Source of the DNA: Alphaproteobacteria bacterium
GTDB taxonomy: Bacteria; Pseudomonadota; Alphaproteobacteria; Caulobacterales; Hyphomonadaceae
DNA length: 64,000 bases
Reading direction: 5' to 3'
NCBI GenBank assembly: GCA_018222605.1
Contig: JAAEZZ010000003.1
Location: forward strand, 286,272-350,271
Position 1 is the first letter of the stretch, and each line of letters begins with the position of its first letter. Under the pieces are notes generated by a model that made no database searches, was not told the origin of the DNA, and saw only the letters and a list, made by a program, of their open reading frames with translations. Both the position numbers and the translations under genes were made by a program. Below, one piece after another: positions 25,536 to 33,501 of the stretch.

Positions 25536-26360
25536 ATGAGTCCCGCCGACACACCCTCGGTCCGTATTGATCTGGATGACTACGCCTATACTTGCCGACT
25601 CTCCAGAAGTCGCTGGGCTTGGGAATTTCTTCGGCGAAATAGCGAATTCAGGCAAGCCGCCCTGCGGGCTGGCGACTCACAGATATCTGAAAAGCCAGCC
25701 TGTCACGGCATCCGGCTGCTCCGGCCGCTATCCGACCAGATCGACGCTGAGAAATTCGGCTTGGTTTTTTTTCCCGACATAGACGCGAATGGCTACGAGG
25801 CCGACGTCTTCTGGATCCCTGCCCTCTATGCTCGCGCCCTGACCATGCAGGTCGTACCGCGTCATCCGAGCGAGCGCGACGATATTTTCGATCAGACGAT
25901 CAATGTGTGTGAAGTCACCCACCTCACAGATCGCGTCGGCCGGGAATACCTGATGATCCGTGGGCACGGCCACAGCATCCAAGTCGCTTGTTCTGGTCTG
26001 TCACTACTCAGCGTCGAACCCGTCCGCATGAAACTGATCATCGATAATGTGTCGAGCATGGACGAAACACTTAAAGTCATCGGCAAGGCTCAGCGTATTC
26101 TTGGCAAGGACGATCCGAGTTTCAACGACACCTGGACACGCTCATCGCTTGCGTTTCGCAATGCGCTCATTGCGCTCGATGCGCATGAGACCGGTCTAAC
26201 TTATTTTGAAACCGCTGCCATCATCTATGGCGAGGATCGCGCCACCGAAGCCTGGCAGAGCCCCAGCCGGGCCATGAAAGACGAAATGCGCCGCGCCCTC
26301 GTGCGAGGACGTGAACTCCGGGATGGCGGATACAGGGACCTCCTGACTGCACAGACCTGA
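25536..26360 (+). CDS. DUF6499/DUF2285 protein, FseA-like ICE transfer activator (copy 2)
   Basis: A 274-residue paralogue of the preceding gene, 52 bases downstream, with the same N-terminal (RSRWAWEFLRRN) and C-terminal (PSRAMKDEMRRALVRGRELR) motifs and a similar middle region. The middle diverges more, so the two may have different partners, for instance one activating and one antagonistic, as DUF2285 proteins FseA and QseM are in Mesorhizobium. The start ATG at 25536 follows GAAGGAGG. Confidence 0.72.
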   Translation: MSPADTPSVRIDLDDYAYTCRLSRSRWAWEFLRRNSEFRQAALRAGDSQISEKPACHGIRLLRPLSDQIDAEKFGLVFFPDIDANGYEADVFWIPALYARALTMQVVPRHPSERDDIFDQTINVCEVTHLTDRVGREYLMIRGHGHSIQVACSGLSLLSVEPVRMKLIIDNVSSMDETLKVIGKAQRILGKDDPSFNDTWTRSSLAFRNALIALDAHETGLTYFETAAIIYGEDRATEAWQSPSRAMKDEMRRALVRGRELRDGGYRDLLTAQT

Positions 26361-26738
26361 GCAGATCCAATTTGGCATCAGACCTTGATCCGGCGATCAC
26401 CCCTCGCTGACGCGAGGGGGCTGTTTCGCGGGCGGCACGCCGCCAGCGGCCCGGCTCGTCTCCGGACCTCTGGTCTGCCCTTCCGGGCAGCCCAGCGGCA
26501 TGCGGGTGTCTCGCCGGTGATCGCGCCAGCCTGCGCTTGTCTTAGAGATTCCTGGCCTTCTGGTTACAAAAGAACCGCTGGTGGGGACTGCGCAATTTCC
26601 CCGCCGGCGTAGAGGAACGGATCGTGCCTGCGCTGGCTGAGTAAGCGCCGTTGGGAAGTTTGATCGTCCTCTTCATTTCCATGCGACCTGAACGGATACG
26701 AGGGCATCTGGGCCCGCACGACAAGCAAAGGATCTGGA
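26361..26738. other. Non-coding gap before the IS110 transposase
   Basis: No supported gene. An 8-bp perfect hairpin CCCCTCGC-TGAC-GCGAGGGG at 26400-26419 lies 40 bases after the DUF2285 stop and may terminate that transcript, though no T-run follows. GCGATCACC (26393-26401) recurs inverted as GGTGATCGC at 26516-26524. The left end of the IS110 element must lie here, but members of this family lack clear terminal repeats and I cannot place it. Confidence 0.4.
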
Positions 26739-27689
26739 ATGTCCATCGAACCAGTTCGCCAACATATCGGCGTCGATATTTCAAAGAGCACTCTGGATGC
26801 GCACATGTATCCTGAGGGGCGGACCATAACTGTCCCGAATGACAAAAACGGTTTCAGGCAATTGCTGAACTGGATGGCAGGATGTCATCTTAAACAGCTA
26901 CTCTATGAACCGACCGGGCAGTATCACGTTGCCTTTGAGAAGTTCTTCCTGAAAGCCGAAATACCTCTCGGCAAGGTCAATCCGCGACAGGCTCGAAGGT
27001 TTGCGGATGCCTTGGGTGTGTCGGCGAAAACAGACTCGATCGATGCCGGGCTTATCGCAAAATACGGGGCAATGATTTCTGTGCGCCGCGTCAGCGACAG
27101 AACCATCAAGTTCAATGAAATGAAAGAGCTACAATCGGCTCGGCGCGCTCTGGTGAAAGACAGGACACGCGCGTCCAACCGGTCATCCGCCCGTATAGCT
27201 CCTCTGTTGCGGCGCCAGGCACGGGAAAGAATTGAGCAGATCGACCGTCATATGAAAGCTATCGACGAGGCGCTTCGTTCGCTGGTGCGTGATGACGAAT
27301 TCCTGAAAGAAAGATTCGACATTCTACGGACTATTCCTGGCATTGGTGAAACGACGGCAATCATGCTTCTGACCGAAATGCCCGAACTCGGCTTCATCGA
27401 TCACAAGGCGGCCGCCAGTCTGGCGGGACTTGCTCCGATCGCTCGGGACAGCGGCACGTTTCGAGGCAAGCGATACATTCAGGGCGGAAGAGCACATTTG
27501 AGGCAGGCGCTCTATATGCCCACCCTCGTCGGCATAAGGCACAATCCGGAGTTCAGCGCGAAATACCAGATGATGGTTGCCACCGGAAAAGCGCCAAAAC
27601 TGGCTATCACAGCGATAATGAGAAAGCTGATCGTCCTGGCGAACAGTCTGCTTCGCGATAGCCGAAACTGGGTTCCAAACCGGGCTTGA
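26739..27689 (+). mobile_element. IS110-family transposase
   Basis: A 316-residue transposase with the RuvC-like DEDD set: Asp13 (GVDISKSTLD), Glu57 (LLYEPTG), Asp99 and Asp102 (KTDSIDAGLIA), plus the C-terminal Transposase_20 domain containing the Ser of ARDSGTFRG. It is full length and apparently intact. IS110 elements use a structured non-coding bridge RNA and lack terminal inverted repeats, so the element boundaries are not marked. It separates the FseA-like pair from the maintenance genes. Confidence 0.92.
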
Positions 27690-27767
27690 CGAAGACGGAT
27701 ACTTCCCACTGACAAGCAGAGGGGTCGGAGGCTGCTCGGCCTGCATGAGCATTATGAGGCCGCTGGC

Positions 27768-28199
27768 TCAGGGGGTGTTCGGGTCGTTCAGCCATTTCCC
27801 GAATACGGTCACATCCTGGGCTTCATAACCGAGCGCCCCGTAGAAGGCTTCGGCATCGGCATTGCCGATGCGGACCATCAACTGGACTTTTCCGACATTC
27901 CGGCTTGCGAGCCACAGCTCGGCTTCGGCCATCATTTCGCGGCCATGACCATGACCCTGTCGCTCCGGTTCGACGGCGAGATAGTAGATCCATCCCCGGT
28001 GCCCGTCATGCCCGACCATAACTGACGCGATCAGATCATCCTCCCTGTAACCCACCATCAGCGTCGCTTCGCGGCTACGCACACACAGATCGATATCGGC
28101 CGACGGATCGTTCCACGGCCGCGTCAGGGCGCAGCGTTCCCATAGCGCAATCACAGCGTCGCGGTCCTGCTCGCGATAGGTGCGGATGTGTAGGCTCAT
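27768..28199 (-). CDS. GNAT-family N-acetyltransferase
   Basis: A 143-residue acetyltransferase of the YpeA-like GNAT group. The acetyl-CoA-binding motif is seen as YYLAVEPERQGHGHGREMM (V-x-P-x-x-[Q/R]-G-x-G-[H/x]-G), followed by the C-terminal strand-helix NADAEAFYGALGYEAQDV. The start MSLHIRTYREQD at 28199 is chosen over a much longer upstream frame of low-complexity codons. Divergent from ardA. The substrate is unknown. Confidence 0.85.
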   Translation of the reverse strand: MSLHIRTYREQDRDAVIALWERCALTRPWNDPSADIDLCVRSREATLMVGYREDDLIASVMVGHDGHRGWIYYLAVEPERQGHGHGREMMAEAELWLASRNVGKVQLMVRIGNADAEAFYGALGYEAQDVTVFGKWLNDPNTP

Positions 28200-28486
28200 A
28201 TAGTCTGTCTTGCGGGATTCGGCTCGGTTGGCGCGTCCCGCGGCCTGCAACCGTCCGCCCGGCGTCCAGGACAGTCCCCCAATCAGACGAAGGTGGGCGG
28301 ACGACCGGTCTGCCCGGACCCGCCGCTTGCGCAAGGCGACGGGGCTGAAGGCGTCTGGAAGTGGTCTCAGCGTCCTACCTTTCCGCCTTGCGCAACCGGC
28401 TAATGGGTCCGGCCTGCCGGCCTTCTCGCCGCCCACCCCCGCCTGATGCGGGAGGGACATTTGGGCGGGGAAGCGAGACTTAACCC
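28200..28486. promoter_or_regulatory. GNAT-ardA divergent intergenic region with inverted repeat
   Basis: The region carries a 12-bp inverted repeat, TTGCGCAAGGCG (28327-28338) and CGCCTTGCGCAA (28384-28395), separated by 45 bp; each arm also contains the palindrome TTGCGCAA. ArdA genes are often expressed early on entry from single-stranded DNA promoters, and this fold-back could serve such a role, but that is inference. Confidence 0.35.
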
Positions 28487-29050
28487 ATGACCACACCGCA
28501 ACCTTCAGCCCCCCTTGCGGCAGACGCTGCACCCACATCTCCAGACCGGCCCCGTATCTATGTGGCCTGCCTTGCCGCCTACAATAATGGCTGCCTGCAC
28601 GGGCGCTGGATCGACGCGACGACACCTGATGAGGTGATGGCCGAGGTTCGCGCCATGTTGGTGACGTCGCCGTTACCGGACGCCGAAGAGTGGGCGATCC
28701 ATGACTATGAAGGCTTCGAAGGCGCGCAGCTTTCCGAATATGCGAGCTTCGAGACCGTCTGTAATCTGGCCGATTTTATTGCCGAACATGGCAGGCTCGG
28801 CGCGCTGGTCCATTGCCATTTCGGGGATGACCTTGAGCAGGCCGTGGCGGCTTTCGACGATTACGCAGGCTGCTTTTCGAGCCGGGCAGACTTCGCCGAA
28901 GAACTCCACCGCGACACCGGGACGGAAATCCCCGCAGCCCTCGAATACTATATCGACTGGTCAGCGCTCGCCCGCGACATGGAGCTGAATGGCGACATCA
29001 TGGTGTTCGAGACAGGGTTCGAAGACGTTCACGTTTTCTGGACGCGTTGA
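28487..29050 (+). CDS. ardA: Antirestriction protein ArdA
   Basis: A 187-residue acidic protein of the ArdA family, a DNA mimic that blocks type I restriction enzymes after conjugative entry. Family landmarks are RIYVACLAAYNNGCLHGRWI at the start, EEWAIHDYEGFEG in the middle and the acidic FDDYAGCFSSRADFAEEL and EYYIDWSALARDMELNG stretches. It is normal in length, with about 20 extra N-terminal residues. The following gene begins at or just past its stop. Confidence 0.93.
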   Translation: MTTPQPSAPLAADAAPTSPDRPRIYVACLAAYNNGCLHGRWIDATTPDEVMAEVRAMLVTSPLPDAEEWAIHDYEGFEGAQLSEYASFETVCNLADFIAEHGRLGALVHCHFGDDLEQAVAAFDDYAGCFSSRADFAEELHRDTGTEIPAALEYYIDWSALARDMELNGDIMVFETGFEDVHVFWTR

Positions 29051-29055
29051 ACGCC

Positions 29056-29529
29056 ATGACCTTCACCCAGCACTTCAACACCTACGCCTGCGAAGGCGAT
29101 ACGATCAGCTGCGAAGCCGAGGGCTTCACGGTCACGGCCCGGATTGTTGCCGACGATTGCCCCGATACGCCGGACCAACGGCAGGACGGGTTCTGGCCTT
29201 CGCTCTACAAGGATGCGCCGGGCTTCATCGGACCGGGCAATGGCTTCCGCCAGCGGTTTGCGAAGGCGCAGGCCAAGGCCGAGGCCGTGATGGAAGCATG
29301 GCGCAAGGATGAGTGGTTCTATTGCGGGATCGTGCTCTCTGTCGAGCGCGACAGCATTGAGCTGGATCGCCACGCCGCCAGCCTGTGGGGCGTCGAGTGC
29401 AATTATCCGGGCACGGATAATAGCTACCTGACCAGTGTCGCGAACGAGCTTCTGCCGGAGGCGCTGGACGCAGGCCGCGCCGCAGCCGCGCGCCTTGCCG
29501 AAACGGTCACAGGCTGGGCCGTGACATGA
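29056..29529 (+). CDS. Hypothetical ICE protein
   Basis: A 157-residue soluble acidic protein of no family I recognise. It begins TFTQHFNTYACEGDTISCEA and contains a middle segment GFWPSLYKDAPGFIGPGNGF. A TTG start at 29047 overlapping the ardA stop is also possible. Its stop overlaps the start of the next frame by four bases (ATGA at 29526-29529). Co-transcribed with ardA and the ParB-like gene, so probably an establishment or maintenance function. Confidence 0.65.
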   Translation: MTFTQHFNTYACEGDTISCEAEGFTVTARIVADDCPDTPDQRQDGFWPSLYKDAPGFIGPGNGFRQRFAKAQAKAEAVMEAWRKDEWFYCGIVLSVERDSIELDRHAASLWGVECNYPGTDNSYLTSVANELLPEALDAGRAAAARLAETVTGWAVT

Positions 29530-29780
29530 GTGCGGTTCGCGCCCTCACTGAATTGCTCGGCCCAAGGCCGAGCATGACGCTCGTCATTGCCGAGGCCCAG
29601 GTCGCGGAAATCTGGGTCGAGGGCCGCGCGCCCGCGATCACGATCCGCGACTATGACTGGGGCGAAACCGACCCTGAGCCAAGCCGGGACGCGGACGGCT
29701 TTCCCTTCACCAAGATCAACTGGAGAGGCCCTGCATGGGCGCTGGGTCTCTCGCTTCACCCGCCAGAAAAGGAGACCCCC
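29526..29780 (+). CDS. Small ORF fused in frame to the ParB-like gene
   Basis: An 85-codon frame starting at an ATG overlapped with the previous stop (ATGA). It encodes VIAEAQVAEIWVEGRAPAI, then TIRDYDWGETDPEP, FPFTKINWRGPAWALG and a Pro/Glu linker, and continues without a stop into the ParB-like protein. The protein-like composition and coupling suggest it is translated. It may be a separate small protein whose stop was lost, or the N-terminus of a 674-residue fusion. Confidence 0.5.
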
Positions 29781-31550
29781 ATGGCACAGCCCGACCTTAG
29801 ACACATCCCGCTCGACGAGCTTCGGATTTCAAAACTCAATATGCGCCACAGCCGCAAGAAGCCGGACGTATCCGACATATTGCCCTCCATCCGAGAGAGC
29901 GGATTGCGCCAGACCCTGCTGGTCCGCCGTGAGGGCAAATATTATGGCGTGATCGCCGGACGCCGCCGCTTCTTCGCGCTGAAAGAAATCGCCAAGGAGA
30001 CGGGCGAGACGCCGCTGGTGCCCTGCGCGATCATGACGGAGAAGGATGCGGCCTCAGCAATTGCAGCCTCCGTTATCGAGAATGTCGGACGCTTGCCTGC
30101 GACCGAAATGGAGCAGTATGAGGCATTCAAGCGTCTGCACGAGGAAGGCAAGCCAGTAGAGGAGATCGCCACCTTCTTTGGCGTGACCGAGCTGCTGGTA
30201 CGCCGTGTGCTCACGCTTGCTTCGCTCGCCGAGCCGATCCGGAAGCTCTACGCCGAAGATGAGCTTGACCGGGAAACGATCCGTGCTCTGACGCTGGCCA
30301 CGCCAGACCAGCAGGCCGAATGGCTTCGCCTCTTCGAGAGCGAAACCGAGCGCGCCCCGATGGGGCGATCCTGCAAGGCTTGGATCACGGGCGGGACCAC
30401 GATCACGACCGAGAAGGCCTTGTTCGATCTCGACACCTATGAAGGTCGGGTCACTGCTGACCTGTTTGGCGAGCATGGCGTCTTTGCGGATGCGGACGCA
30501 TTCTGGGAGGCACAATCCGCCGCGATTGCGGAGCGGGTCGATGCCTACAAGGAAGACGGCTGGAGCGATGTCATCTGCCTTGAGCGCGGGGCGTATTTCC
30601 ACCGCTGGGACCATGTCCAGTGCGCCATGGAAGATGGCGGGAAGGTCTTCATCGAAGTCCGGCATGACGGCACGGTCCAGTTCCATGAGGGACAGCTGAC
30701 CTCTGGCGAGGCCCGCAAGCGGCAGCAGGGTTCGAAAGGTGACAGCGACGCTGTTCCTGCAGCGATCCGGCCTGAAATGTCCGGCCCGCTCGCGGAATAC
30801 ATCCTGCTGCACCGACATGCCGCCGCGCAGGCAAGTCTTGCTGCTTCGCCCGCAATCGCACTTCGCCTGATGGTCGCACATGCGATGGCTGGAAGCGCGC
30901 TCTGGGATGTCCGGCCTTTCGAGCTGCGCGCCCGGAAGGATGAGACGCAGGCGAGCGTGGAAGGTTCGCCATCTATGTCCGCGATGAACGAAGTGACGGA
31001 GCAGACGGACGCCCTGTTCAAGGCGCTCAACGTCAATCCCGCGCTTCGCAGCAACGGTGACGACTACCGCTTGTGTGAGATTTTCTCCGCGCTGCTGGCG
31101 ACGTCGGATGAGGAAGTCCTCGCTATTCTGGCGAGTGTTATGGCTCGCACGCTTGAGGCAGGGAATGGCATCGTCGAAGCCGTCCTGCATGTCTGCGGCA
31201 CTGACCTGTCGGCGGCGTGGAAGCCGGACGAGGTGTTCTTCGACCTCACCAGGGACAAGCGCGCTATCAATGCGATGATCGGGGATATAGCGAGTGCTTC
31301 GCTCGCGGACTCCTGCCGCACCGACACCGGCAAGGCACAAAAACAGGTGCTGGCGAACCGGATCAGCGGAGAGGGCTGCGAAGCCAATCCTGACTGGCGG
31401 CCGGGCTGGATGCAGGTGCCGCCGACGCGTCTTGTCGAGGGGGCCGGGTCACCGCCTGCCGGTGCGTGGACACGGATCGCAGGTCTGTTTGAAGCGGAGG
31501 CAGAAAACGCGTCCGATGAGACGCCTGAGACGCAACAGGACGCTGCCTGA
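29781..31550 (+). CDS. ParB/Spo0J-family partition-like protein
   Basis: A 589-residue ParB-type protein. The ParB N-terminal nuclease/CTPase-fold domain is evident (HIPLDELRISKLNMRHSRKK, then GLRQTLLVRREGKYYGVIAG, then RRRFFALKEI and ENVGRLPATEMEQYEAF), followed by an HTH (VEEIATFFGVTELLVRRVLT) and a long C-terminal extension. Start 29781 has a strong AAAAGGAGA ribosome-binding site; the same 20-base leader recurs before the DUF736 gene at 32004. Such large ParB-like proteins are standard in this ICE family and may stabilise the excised circle. Confidence 0.88.
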   Translation: MAQPDLRHIPLDELRISKLNMRHSRKKPDVSDILPSIRESGLRQTLLVRREGKYYGVIAGRRRFFALKEIAKETGETPLVPCAIMTEKDAASAIAASVIENVGRLPATEMEQYEAFKRLHEEGKPVEEIATFFGVTELLVRRVLTLASLAEPIRKLYAEDELDRETIRALTLATPDQQAEWLRLFESETERAPMGRSCKAWITGGTTITTEKALFDLDTYEGRVTADLFGEHGVFADADAFWEAQSAAIAERVDAYKEDGWSDVICLERGAYFHRWDHVQCAMEDGGKVFIEVRHDGTVQFHEGQLTSGEARKRQQGSKGDSDAVPAAIRPEMSGPLAEYILLHRHAAAQASLAASPAIALRLMVAHAMAGSALWDVRPFELRARKDETQASVEGSPSMSAMNEVTEQTDALFKALNVNPALRSNGDDYRLCEIFSALLATSDEEVLAILASVMARTLEAGNGIVEAVLHVCGTDLSAAWKPDEVFFDLTRDKRAINAMIGDIASASLADSCRTDTGKAQKQVLANRISGEGCEANPDWRPGWMQVPPTRLVEGAGSPPAGAWTRIAGLFEAEAENASDETPETQQDAA

Positions 31551-32003
31551 ACACTCGTCTCCTGTTCAGCAGTTAAAGAGGCCGTCCGGTGTTTGTCATC
31601 GGGCGGCTTCGCGCATTCTGGGACGCGAAGTTGGCGGCTGTGATACCTGGGCGATTGCAGAAAATGCCTTCGGAAAAATCGCGCGTCTTGAGGCCTCGAT
31701 GGACACCTTCAGCTGTTTGCAGGCGGTCAGTTTGTACGCCCTTGAGGCATGCCCCAGCCCCCTTGCTCCCGTCTCTTGCCGTTTGACCTGGACGGACTGA
31801 CCCGGCCCTGAAACCGGACGGACGAAGAATTTTCCCCGGCGCTTAGCGCCTTCCTCGCGCAGCAAAATTCCCCGCCCGTCCGGTGCTCCGCTTTGCTGCG
31901 CCCGCGGGGCGGTTCAGGCCCAGCTCAGCGCGTCCTCACGGTCCGGCGTCGACGGGGACAAGCGGTCCCCGGAGACAAGCCAAGGAACGAAAAGGAGACC
32001 CCC
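31551..32003. other. Non-coding gap between parB-like and DUF736 genes
   Basis: About 450 bases with no supported coding sequence; short frames on both strands lack family features. A G/C-rich imperfect hairpin (GCCGTCCG to CGGGCGGC, about 31571-31606) may end the ParB-like transcript. The promoter for the next gene presumably lies toward 31950. Confidence 0.35.
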
Positions 32004-32327
32004 ATGGCAAACGCACTCGGATATGTCAGCGAGACCAAGTCCGGCTTTGAAGGCACACTCGCAATGATGAACCTCTCAGCCGCAATCCGCATCGAGAAGA
32101 ATGCGGAGAAATCCGAAGAGGGCCAGCCGGACTACCGCATCTATGCCGGTGAAACCTCGACCGAAATCGGCGGCGGCTGGATGCGCAAGGCGAAAGCATC
32201 GGGACGCGACTATGTCTCGCTCACCCTTGCCGACCCGCAAATTGGTCCCCGCCGGATCTTCGCTAACCTCGCCCCGGTCAAGGGCAAGAAAGGCCGTCAC
32301 GTGATCCTCTGGAACCCGCGCGACTAG
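32004..32327 (+). CDS. DUF736 family protein (copy 1)
   Basis: A 107-residue protein of the DUF736 family, typical of alphaproteobacterial ICEs and plasmids. The family pattern is seen as GYVSETKSGFEGTLAMMNLS, then GQPDYRIYAGETSTEIGGGW and DYVSLTLADP. Function unknown. It has the ribosome-binding site AAAAGGAGA, and a strong terminator follows. A second DUF736 gene lies after the trb operon. Confidence 0.9.
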   Translation: MANALGYVSETKSGFEGTLAMMNLSAAIRIEKNAEKSEEGQPDYRIYAGETSTEIGGGWMRKAKASGRDYVSLTLADPQIGPRRIFANLAPVKGKKGRHVILWNPRD

Positions 32328-32350
32328 AGTTCAATCGCCCTCTCAACGAG

Positions 32351-32381
32351 CTGCTCCGGAGACATCTCCGGGGCGGCTTTT
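32351..32381 (+). terminator. Rho-independent terminator after DUF736
   Basis: An 11-bp stem, CTGCTCCGGAG (32351-32361) with CTCCGGGGCGG (32366-32376), including two G-U pairs and a 4-base loop ACAT, followed by CTTTT. It separates the maintenance genes from the rdfS-traF-relaxase operon. Confidence 0.75.
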
Positions 32382-32407
32382 CATTTCGAAAAGAGCAGAA
32401 GCGACGC

Positions 32408-32427
32408 CGCTGATGGCTCAATCAGCG
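32408..32427. promoter_or_regulatory. Inverted repeat upstream of the excisionase gene
   Basis: CGCTGAT (32408-32414), 6-base gap, ATCAGCG (32421-32427), about 140 bp before the rdfS-like start. In related ICEs this promoter is the target of the FseA activator, so the dyad is a candidate binding site. No direct evidence. Confidence 0.3.
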
Positions 32428-32565
32428 CTCCGTTTTCGCATGGGATTCTTGTGGGCCTTCAGGGGTGTCGCGAGCGCTGCGCGCGAGTTCGACACTCTTA
32501 ATCTGAGGATGAGCTGTCAGTCTGTCATGCCTTCGAGTTGCGTAGAAGAAAGGAGAAGCAACACC

Positions 32566-32820
32566 ATGACAGAGCCTCAAAAAAATGGAGATGAGCTTCG
32601 GCCAAAATCAAACCTCCCTACCCCGACCGAATGGCTTAACACGGATGAAACCGCCGATCATCTCGGCCTCAAGCCGAAGACGCTGATCAATATGCGCTCG
32701 CTCGGAACAGGCCCGGTCTATCACAAGATCGGTGCCAAGGTGTGGTATCGCGGCAAGGACATCATCGCTTACACGAATGGCCGCAGGTTCATGGGAACGG
32801 GGATGCGCGATGACTCGTAG
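32566..32820 (+). CDS. Helix-turn-helix excisionase-like protein (RdfS-like)
   Basis: An 84-residue protein with a MerR/AlpA-type HTH_17 domain (WLNTDETADHLGLKPKTLIN) and the wing GPVYHKIGAKVWYRGKDI. In ICEMlSymR7A the corresponding gene rdfS lies directly upstream of traF and the relaxase gene, and its product directs excision by the integrase. The same order is seen here. Start 32566 has AAAGGAG; the longer frame from 32413 is not supported. It overlaps traF by 11 bases. Confidence 0.78.
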   Translation: MTEPQKNGDELRPKSNLPTPTEWLNTDETADHLGLKPKTLINMRSLGTGPVYHKIGAKVWYRGKDIIAYTNGRRFMGTGMRDDS

Positions 32821-33496
32821 AGGCGCGCTTCTCGCCATGGGGTGCGGCCTGAGCCTCATGCTGGCGGCGAGCTCTATCGACCGCTCGGATTTTGTCTGGA
32901 ACCGCACGACGAGCGTGCCCAAAGGGCTCTATTTTGTGGACCGATCTGCGACTGTTTCGAAGGGTGGTCTGGTGGCGTTCGAGCCGTCAGATGAGGTCAG
33001 GCAATGGCTCGATCAGGAGGGAATTGTTGGTTCGGACTGGCCGCTTCTGAAGCATGTTGCGGGACTAAAGGGGGACGAGATTTGCCGGTGCGGGACGCAG
33101 GTTTTCGTCAACGCATTGCACGTCGCAGACGCCCTTGAAACAACACGGTCCGGCAGCACCCTGCCCGCCTGGCAGGGCTGCCGGACGCTTCAGTCTGGAG
33201 AGGTTTTTCTCCTCAATGATCATCCTCGTTCCGTGGATGGACGATACTTCGGCGCGCAGCTTCGCGCTCATATGTTAGGCGTTGCAAGGCCCATCTGGAC
33301 GTATGCCAGGCGGCCGGCTGAGCAGCAGGCGGACGTCAAAGGGGCGGAAAGCGGGTCAGGAAAGGTATCTGGGTCCCGGAGGGCAAGATCAAGGGAGTGT
33401 CACCCAGCGACACTTAACCCATTGTCTGCACATCCTTTTTCATGTGACCCGGCGCCGGAAAGCGGGTGCACGGATTCGCAATCCGCCGCGCGCTAG
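32810..33496 (+). CDS. traF: Conjugative transfer peptidase TraF (S26 family)
   Basis: A 228-residue protein related to signal peptidase I and the plasmid TraF peptidase that matures the conjugative pilin (TrbC) by cyclisation. An N-terminal membrane segment is followed by the catalytic Ser region (TTSVPKGLYFVDRS) and the catalytic Lys region (WPLLKHVAGLKGDEIC), then the box HPRSVDGRYFG. The last about 60 residues are Arg/Ser/Pro-rich and unlike the family, and overlap a repeat-rich stretch (33345-33467) that may be a cis-acting site. Its stop overlaps the first possible start of the relaxase. Confidence 0.85.
   Translation: MTRRGALLAMGCGLSLMLAASSIDRSDFVWNRTTSVPKGLYFVDRSATVSKGGLVAFEPSDEVRQWLDQEGIVGSDWPLLKHVAGLKGDEICRCGTQVFVNALHVADALETTRSGSTLPAWQGCRTLQSGEVFLLNDHPRSVDGRYFGAQLRAHMLGVARPIWTYARRPAEQQADVKGAESGSGKVSGSRRARSRECHPATLNPLSAHPFSCDPAPESGCTDSQSAAR
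33345..33467. other. Repeat cluster at the traF-relaxase junction, candidate oriT
   Basis: CGGAAAGCGGGT occurs twice in direct orientation (33345-33356 and 33456-33467), flanking a dyad AGTGTC-ACCCAGC-GACACT (33396-33414). The cluster lies just upstream of the relaxase start, a common place for the origin of transfer, and inside an atypical tail of the traF frame. The nic site cannot be assigned from sequence. Confidence 0.35.
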
Positions 33497-33501
33497 GAGC
33501 C

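Noticed and set aside
30054..31340. 428-codon minus-strand frame
   Set aside because: Antisense of the ParB-like gene with no recognisable domain.
31596..31865. Minus-strand 89-codon frame in the gap after the ParB-like gene
   Set aside because: Basic, low-complexity and without a ribosome-binding site; considered but not supported.
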